36,547 nt of DNA from Caryophanales bacterium UBA7476 (GTDB lineage Bacteria > Bacillota_I > Bacilli_A > RF39 > UBA660), in contig DLOU01000065.1 in assembly GCA_002477275.1 (NCBI GenBank), forward strand, positions 1 to 36,547, in the 5' to 3' direction. This document shows positions 31,809-36,547 of this stretch, one piece after another; the first letter of the stretch is position 1, and each line of letters starts with the position of its first letter. The notes under the pieces were generated by a model. The model made no database searches. It was not told the origin of the DNA and was given only the letters and a program-made list of their open reading frames with translations. The translations under genes were made by a program, and so were the position numbers.

Positions 31809-32324
31809 TTAATCTGTATCTGTAATGCAACCCTGGTATTCAATCTCTTTAAATCCCCCACTATTTGGTCCATTTGCTGTCTTAACCATATTATTTTTTG
31901 CACTTATTTCTACTAATTGACTATATGGTGTTAAAGGTACACCTTTTACTTTTGTTTCTCCGTTAATAAATTCTAAAAGTTGTACTTCGTAAACATATTT
32001 TAAATTAACAGAATCATATGTTATTTTTACATAACTATTATCAAAATCATATGTACCATTTTCTGGTGTCTTTTGTAATTCGCTCTTATCTAAACTGCCC
32101 ATTTTTATTATTACACAAGTCGATCCATTTGGCCTAACTATAGTAGCATCACTTTCAAATCTATATTTTGCAAGTGTTACTAATTTTCTTGCATCATTTA
32201 TATATGTTTGGTTTTTGTTTTTCCTAGTTACACTAAGTACATTGGGTATTGCTACTGCCATTATTATAGAAAGTATTGTAATCGTTGCAATTAGTTCAAT
32301 TAATGTAAACCCTTTCTTATTCAT
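31809..32324 (-). CDS. Type IV prepilin-like protein 3
   Basis: 171 residues. MNKKG-FTLIELIATITILSIIMAVAIPNVL is the prepilin signal with Glu5. The globular part (about 50-171) is unrelated to the other two prepilins, with a Cys pair (TCVIIKMG and QGCITD). It lies about 100 bases upstream of prepilin 2 and is transcribed in the same direction. A GGTGAGAAT ribosome binding site is present. It could be a minor pilin that primes assembly; that is inference. Confidence 0.88.
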   Translation of the reverse strand: MNKKGFTLIELIATITILSIIMAVAIPNVLSVTRKNKNQTYINDARKLVTLAKYRFESDATIVRPNGSTCVIIKMGSLDKSELQKTPENGTYDFDNSYVKITYDSVNLKYVYEVQLLEFINGETKVKGVPLTPYSQLVEISAKNNMVKTANGPNSGGFKEIEYQGCITDTD

Positions 32325-32394
32325 ATTCTCACCTACTCTATATTACTAATTATAATGCTTATTTAAAATATTAACAACATATATTTTTTACAAT

Positions 32395-33537
32395 TTACAT
32401 TATTTCTTTTAAATTTAATCTTTCTTTTTTAGTTACTTCATTCATTACTTCTTCATTAAATAAATTATCATATCTAAATAAACTAAATCCTTCACAATAG
32501 TTTTTTTCTCTTATTTTTAATACTTCTCTTTTTATAATATCATTATTATTTAACCATTCTTCTTTTCCGCTTTTTGCATACGTATCTTCTTTTCCAGTTT
32601 TGTAAAATGCTAATGCAACTTGAAAATTTACTTTATCTTTATTTATCATGTTGTTCCATTCATTTAAAACATTTTCAAAAGGTTTTGTTTCATTTTCGAA
32701 GCCATAATATATTTGTGGCATTATAAAATCAATATATGTATCACTCTGAGTCCATTTCTTGACATCTGCAAACTCTTTATTATAATTATTTTCTATGTTT
32801 CCATCAGGACTTATTCCAAATAATATATTTTTATTTATACTTTTAATTTTTTTATTTACTTCAAGGACCATATTGCTAACATTATTTAATCTGTATTCTT
32901 CTATTGAAATGTTTTTTTCTGAATTATTATAATTATCTACATCTATTTCTGTGTCTGGATAAAAATAATCATCAAATAATATTCCTTTTACAGAATATTT
33001 TTTTACTATTTCTTCAACTCCATCTATTATTAGATCTGTACTTTTTTTACTTGCTGGATTTAAGTAATAATTACCATTTGATAATTTAATATCATTTTTT
33101 ACTCTTTCATAGTATTTACTATTTTCATCTATATTATTTCCAATTCTATATGGATTTATCCATGCATAGATATCTATATTTTCTTTTTTTCCTTCTTCTA
33201 TAAATTTTTTTAAAACATCGTAATTTGTTCCATCTTTTAAAATAATATTTTTACTTGGTGGAAATATTTCAGATTCATATATAGAATCCATGTGACTTCT
33301 TACTTGTAAATAAATAGTATTTAACTTTTCCTCCTTTATATTTTTAATAATATATTTGATATTACTCTCACTTTCTTCTTTACTTTTTCCACCAATATAT
33401 TCTTTTAATTCAATATACGAAACAAATATTCCTCTTATTTCCTCATCATTAATTTTTTCTTTTTTTTCTTGTGTTTCAGGAATTAATAAATAGATTATAG
33501 ATAATATTAATAAAACTGCAGATAGTTTTTTTGTCAT
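32395..33537 (-). CDS. Family 10-like glycoside hydrolase (GHL10, YngK-like), secreted
   Basis: 380 residues. An N-terminal hydrophobic signal/anchor (about 3-18) precedes a TIM-barrel of the GHL10 type: EIRGIFVSYIEL, LNTIYLQVRSHMDSIYES, IDIYAWINPYR, GILFDDYFYPD and YIDFIMPQIYYGFENE are family hallmarks; acidic residues in DDYFYPD and EVN stretches are candidates for catalysis. Members degrade unusual glycans or peptidoglycan fragments; the substrate is unknown. The ATG at 33537 follows GGTGA. It is the third of the genes read left of the sigK group. Confidence 0.86.
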   Translation of the reverse strand: MTKKLSAVLLILSIIYLLIPETQEKKEKINDEEIRGIFVSYIELKEYIGGKSKEESESNIKYIIKNIKEEKLNTIYLQVRSHMDSIYESEIFPPSKNIILKDGTNYDVLKKFIEEGKKENIDIYAWINPYRIGNNIDENSKYYERVKNDIKLSNGNYYLNPASKKSTDLIIDGVEEIVKKYSVKGILFDDYFYPDTEIDVDNYNNSEKNISIEEYRLNNVSNMVLEVNKKIKSINKNILFGISPDGNIENNYNKEFADVKKWTQSDTYIDFIMPQIYYGFENETKPFENVLNEWNNMINKDKVNFQVALAFYKTGKEDTYAKSGKEEWLNNNDIIKREVLKIREKNYCEGFSLFRYDNLFNEEVMNEVTKKERLNLKEIM

Positions 33538-33583
33538 ATTCTTCACCAATATAAATATATATTTTTTTACCATCTTTTTTTGT

Positions 33584-34207
33584 CTATTTTTGTAGGCTGT
33601 TTCTTATTATATATAGCTTTTTATTTTTATATACTCCATACACTATATCTTTTATATCTATATTCTCTTTTAATAGTATACTTTCTATAGTTTGCTTGTT
33701 GATATTTAAACTTTTTAAAGCATTATTATTAATTTTATTATCTATTATTACTGGTTCTTCCTTATTTTTTTCATCATTTTCAATAACAAAAATATTATCA
33801 TCTTCTATAAAAACATATTTTAATTTTTCTATATTTGAATATCCTTTATCTTTTAGTTTTTCTATTAAACTATTTAAACTATATTTTTTATTTAATAAAT
33901 TTTTATATATTACTTTTCCATTTTTTACTATCAATGTTGGATCTTTTTCAAATAAGTTTTTCACTCTCTTATTTTCATTATAAATTATTAATAGTAATTC
34001 TCTTAATAATATTATAGATATTATTGGTACTTCATATATCAAAATATTATCTTTATAATTTAAAATACTACTATTAATTAATATTATGGTAAAGAAAATA
34101 ATATATTTATCCAAATCTTTTAATTTGTTTTTACTAGTTAATACCTTTACTAAAATAAGCTCAATAAAACCAATTATTGTTCTTGAAATTAAAACAACTG
34201 TTACCAT
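33584..34207 (-). CDS. DUF421 (YetF-like) membrane protein
   Basis: 207 residues with three membrane segments in the first 75 residues and a soluble C-terminal half. The DUF421 hallmark is PTLIVKNGKVIYKNLLNKKYSLNSLIEKLKDKGYSNIEKLKYVFIED. YetF-type proteins are common in spore formers and are of unknown function. Its AGGTGATT ribosome binding site is 4 bases ahead of ATG. It is divergent from the TIGR04086 gene at 34281. Confidence 0.8.
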   Translation of the reverse strand: MVTVVLISRTIIGFIELILVKVLTSKNKLKDLDKYIIFFTIILINSSILNYKDNILIYEVPIISIILLRELLLIIYNENKRVKNLFEKDPTLIVKNGKVIYKNLLNKKYSLNSLIEKLKDKGYSNIEKLKYVFIEDDNIFVIENDEKNKEEPVIIDNKINNNALKSLNINKQTIESILLKENIDIKDIVYGVYKNKKLYIIRNSLQK

Positions 34208-34280
34208 AAAATCACCTATTATTATATAGGTTTATAGTATATTTTTTTATACATATCATATTATTTAAAGAGAGGTGTTT

Positions 34281-34619
34281 ATGAAAAATTATATTAGACG
34301 TATTCTTTTTATTATAATTGAATCTATTATTATTACTTTATTCTTATCTTTATTATCATACTTTAATATTATTAGTGAAAATATATATAATTATTTGGAG
34401 TTTGTATTTATTTTTATTATTTTATATTTTAATGGGAAAAGTGTTTCTAGAGGTATAAAACTAGGTTTTATTGAAGGATTAAAAATAGGTTTAATATTCA
34501 TGTTTATATTTATTATTTTTAATGTTGTTTTTGGTAATTCTTTTAATTTAAGACAATTTATTTATTATTTGTTAATACTTCTTACACCACTTCTTGGTAG
34601 TATTAGAAAAAAAATATAA
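34281..34619 (+). CDS. TIGR04086-family membrane protein (YrzE-like)
   Basis: 112 residues with four predicted membrane helices: IRRILFIIIESIIITLFLSLLSYF, YNYLEFVFIFIILYF, GIKLGFIEGLKIGLIFMFIFIIFNVVFG and FIYYLLILLTPLLG. The short conserved glycine-containing connections (GKSVSRGIKLGFIEG) fit the TIGR04086/YrzE family of unknown function. ATG at 34281 has GAGGTG just ahead, better than the frame start at 34275. A terminator follows at 34618. Confidence 0.72.
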   Translation: MKNYIRRILFIIIESIIITLFLSLLSYFNIISENIYNYLEFVFIFIILYFNGKSVSRGIKLGFIEGLKIGLIFMFIFIIFNVVFGNSFNLRQFIYYLLILLTPLLGSIRKKI

Positions 34620-34645
34620 GACATCAAAAATGATGTCTTTTAATT
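34618..34645. terminator. Bidirectional terminator
   Basis: AAGACATC and GATGTCTT form an 8-bp stem with a 6-base loop, followed by TTAATTTT. It lies between the TIGR04086 gene and the end of spoIVFB. Confidence 0.8.
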
Positions 34646-35341
34646 TTCATATTTTTCTTTTAAAGCTTCTCTTTCTAAAATAATCTTATTATTACTTTTT
34701 ATTATATGTTTATAATATTTTTTAAAATCTCTAATTGAGTCTACTACACATATTTTATCTATATTGAAACTATATAGGTATCTTTCTAATACAAATTTAT
34801 CAAAATAATAATTTCTTTTTTTATACTCCTCTGTTGTTTTATATAAGAGGAACAAAGTCATAAAGAAATAGTTTATTTTAAAATTAAATGGTATTTTTAA
34901 TATAAATATAATAATTACAAGATATGATATATAAATTGTATAATTAAAGCTTTTTCTAAATGAGAATATCTTATTTAAAAATAAATTAAGTAGTTTTCCT
35001 CCGTCAAGTGGATATATTGGTAGTAGATTAAATATAAGTATACTATAATGAACGTTCTTTAAAAATACTAATGATCGTTCATATGGATAGATTTTTTTAA
35101 TAAGTAAATATGTTATTATTTGAAATAATGGTCCATTTATTAATACTAATAACTCTTTTATAAAGGTTTGATTAATTGTACTTGTAAATTTGGAAATACC
35201 CCCTGTTGGATATAAATATATCTTATCTATTTTATACTTAAATAATCTTGCTGTTTCAAAGTGTCCTAATTCATGAAAAAATATCAAAGTAAACACAAAT
35301 ATAAATTGTTCAAAGTAACCAATGAGAATTGATAAAAACAT
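34640..35341 (-). CDS. spoIVFB: Pro-sigma-K processing metalloprotease SpoIVFB
   Basis: Site-2-protease family zinc enzyme that cuts pro-sigma-K in the outer forespore membrane. The HELGH motif (His23, Glu24, His27 from this ATG) and the third ligand in LLPIYPLDGGKLL (Asp113) are intact, with several membrane segments. The ATG at 35341 has no ribosome binding site and leaves only 22 residues before HELGH, against about 40 in Bacillus. Reading upstream in frame to 35392 gives KIYIHPSLYIF, matching the family's conserved start (KIHVHPFLWII), but only ATT or ATA codons are available for initiation. I therefore think the real protein starts at 35392 (about 250 residues). It overlaps spoIVFA in that case. 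Confidence 0.9.
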   Translation of the reverse strand: MFLSILIGYFEQFIFVFTLIFFHELGHFETARLFKYKIDKIYLYPTGGISKFTSTINQTFIKELLVLINGPLFQIITYLLIKKIYPYERSLVFLKNVHYSILIFNLLPIYPLDGGKLLNLFLNKIFSFRKSFNYTIYISYLVIIIFILKIPFNFKINYFFMTLFLLYKTTEEYKKRNYYFDKFVLERYLYSFNIDKICVVDSIRDFKKYYKHIIKSNNKIILEREALKEKYEN

Positions 35342-35372
35342 AAATATATATAAACTTGGATGTATATATATT

Positions 35373-35963
35373 TTAAATATATTTTTTATAATCTAAAAAC
35401 TTACCTTTTTCTTCAAATAAAAGAAATAATTCTTTTCCTTTACTTTCTCCTATTAGGTCACCCTTTTTTATATAGTCATACATTTTAATATCTTTTGGGT
35501 TTATATTTGAATACCATACATTTATTCCATTTACTTGCTCAATTATTATAGTATATCCATATTCTTCTTTTTCTCCCATATAGGTTACAATTCCTGATTC
35601 TAATGATGGAATTAAGTATCCATCATTTACTTCTAGTTTTACTCCATCTTTATATAATGATTTACTTTTATACTCAAGTTTTTCTGTAAATACTTCTTCT
35701 ACACTATTTTCTTCTCCGATATATTTACCAAAATATTTATTATACGCCTTTTTAAATTTTGTAAAATTAATATTTTCTTCAAAAATATATTTTTTTACTT
35801 TGTTCATGAAAGTTGGATTCTTCTTATTTACTATAAGACAAGATAATAAAATGATTATACTTATAAGTAGTTTGTTTATAAATCTTGTTATTATTTTCTT
35901 TGAATTATTATTAATTATTTTACTATTTAGTTTTCTTTCATTTCTATAATCTTCTATACTCAT
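35373..35963 (-). CDS. spoIVFA: SpoIVFA-like regulator of sigma-K processing
   Basis: 196 residues: one membrane helix at about 30-48 (FINKLLISIIILLSCLIV) and a C-terminal M23/LytM-like domain (about 110-196: GYLIPSLESGIVTYMGEKEEYGYTIIIEQVNGINVWYSN, IKKGDLIG). The usual zinc-binding H-x-x-x-D and H-x-H residues are absent, as in SpoIVFA, so it is not a hydrolase. In Bacillus it holds SpoIVFB inactive together with BofA. The ATG at 35963 has GGTGAT four bases ahead. Its neighbours are sigK (upstream) and spoIVFB (downstream). Confidence 0.86.
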   Translation of the reverse strand: MSIEDYRNERKLNSKIINNNSKKIITRFINKLLISIIILLSCLIVNKKNPTFMNKVKKYIFEENINFTKFKKAYNKYFGKYIGEENSVEEVFTEKLEYKSKSLYKDGVKLEVNDGYLIPSLESGIVTYMGEKEEYGYTIIIEQVNGINVWYSNINPKDIKMYDYIKKGDLIGESKGKELFLLFEEKGKFLDYKKYI

Positions 35964-36011
35964 TATAATCACCTATGAAATTATATGAACGAAATTATTA
36001 AAAATTACAAT

Positions 36012-36547
36012 CTAATCTACTTTATTATTTTTTATAAATTCTTTTAAAATCTTTGTTAGTGCTCTTTTTTCTATTCTTGAAACATAACTTCTTGATATAT
36101 TTAGTTTTTTAGCAATTGTCTTTTGTGTTTCTTCTTCGCCTAATAATCCATATCTTCTTATTAATATATCTTTCTCTCTTGGAGATAATTCTTTCATATA
36201 TTTTTTTAGTAATTTAATATCATCTTTAAGGGCAACTTCTTCAAAAAAATCTTCTTTTGTTGTTTTTATTACATCAAGAACTTCTATTTCATTTCCATCT
36301 TTATCATATCCTATAGCATCATTTAAACTTATGTTTTTATTATTTTTATTATTTGATCTAAAATACATTAATATTTCATTTTCTATACATCTTGCACAAT
36401 AAGTAGTTAGTTTTACATTTTTTTCATCTTTATATGAGTCAACGCCTTTTATTAATCCTATTGTTCCTATACTTATTAAATCATCTTGATCTTTTTCTTT
36501 AAAATCAAACTTCTTTACTATATGAGCAACTAATCTTAAATTATGTT
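36012..36547 (-). CDS. sigK: Late mother-cell sigma factor SigK, 5' end outside the window
   Basis: Partial, with the C-terminal 178 codons visible; the reading frame is open to the window edge. Region 2 begins NLRLVAHIVKKFDF, then DDLISIGTIGLIKGVDSYKDEKNVKLTTYCARCIENEILMYFR. Region 4 ends with LRRYGLLGEEETQKTIAKKLNISRSYVSRIEKRALTKILKEF. These match SigK better than SigE: AHIVKKF, ISRSYVSRIEKRAL, and the DxIGxDKDGNEI stretch. SigK directs spore coat and cortex genes late in sporulation. It lies 48 bases upstream of spoIVFA, so the sigma factor, its regulator and its protease are side by side. Whether a prosequence exists cannot be seen. Confidence 0.93.
   Translation of the reverse strand, partial: HNLRLVAHIVKKFDFKEKDQDDLISIGTIGLIKGVDSYKDEKNVKLTTYCARCIENEILMYFRSNNKNNKNISLNDAIGYDKDGNEIEVLDVIKTTKEDFFEEVALKDDIKLLKKYMKELSPREKDILIRRYGLLGEEETQKTIAKKLNISRSYVSRIEKRALTKILKEFIKNNKVD

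Noticed and set aside
31700..31903. Minus-strand frame of 67 codons across the gap between prepilin 3 and prepilin 2
   Set aside because: It runs out of frame through the end of prepilin 3 and through the A13 tract, giving a Lys-rich artefact, with no ribosome binding site.
1..36547. CRISPR array, insertion sequence, prophage or integrative element
   Set aside because: No regularly spaced repeats, transposase, integrase or att-like duplications were seen. The tRNA-Arg next to the bacteriocin cassette has no repeated 3' end on the other side.

Overview
The window is very AT-rich, with short intergenic gaps, strong GGAGG-type ribosome binding sites, sigma-A type promoters (TTGNNN, 17 bases, TATAAT-like) and ordinary use of TGA as a stop. 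The genes point to an endospore-forming low-GC Firmicute (Bacillota), probably an uncultured gut member of the Bacilli/Erysipelotrichia or Clostridia; the exact lineage cannot be read from this sequence. Sporulation genes are abundant: spoIIGA-sigE at the left end, yqfC-yqfD in the middle, a SspI-type small acid-soluble spore protein, and sigK-spoIVFA-spoIVFB at the right end, where sigK is cut by the window edge. Both pro-sigma processing modules are therefore present.

Layout. 1-5.2 kb: tRNA-Ala, a transglutaminase-like protein, the spoIIGA-sigE pair, a metallo-beta-lactamase-fold hydrolase, a DUF1540 mini-protein, and the tail of the glyS operon (a class I glutamine amidotransferase and an unknown protein). 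5.2-12.1 kb: the conserved Firmicute cluster rpsU-yqeY-yqfC-yqfD-(VanZ)-ybeY-cdd-era-yqzL-recO-glyS. The phoH, pgpH and dgkA genes usual in this cluster are absent, and a VanZ-family gene occupies the gap. A compact T-box precedes glyS. 12.2-15.0 kb: a bacteriocin-type cassette with two small double-glycine-leader precursor genes, a one-helix accessory protein and a C39-peptidase ABC exporter. 15.1-16.8 kb: tRNA-Arg, a DUF488 protein, a charged mini-protein and a YgjP-type metallopeptidase. 16.8-21.4 kb: a thioester-domain adhesin with nine Cna-B repeats and an atypical sorting signal, then an anchored protein of unknown function. 21.5-22.5 kb: sspI, efp and rpmG. 22.7-29.2 kb: a large InlB-repeat surface protein with an internal membrane hairpin, two Tim44-like membrane proteins and a class B penicillin-binding protein. 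29.3-32.3 kb: a small unknown gene, endonuclease IV and three type IV prepilin-like genes, two of them paralogous neighbours. 32.4-36.5 kb: a family-10-like glycoside hydrolase, a DUF421 protein, a TIGR04086 membrane protein and the sigK-spoIVFA-spoIVFB group.

The most novel-looking element is the 12.2-15.0 kb cassette. Its exporter carries an intact C39 protease, and the two tiny genes encode peptides ending their leaders in GG, each with a GxxxG motif and a single cysteine near the C-terminus, as expected for an undescribed two-peptide bacteriocin or signalling pair. Other points of interest are the short glyS T-box that appears able to mask the ribosome binding site, the apparently non-ATG start of spoIVFB, the thioester adhesin and the A13 homopolymer between pilin genes.

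Once the small genes listed here are included, no stretch longer than about 300 bases is left without a gene. I saw no insertion sequence, prophage, CRISPR array or rRNA.
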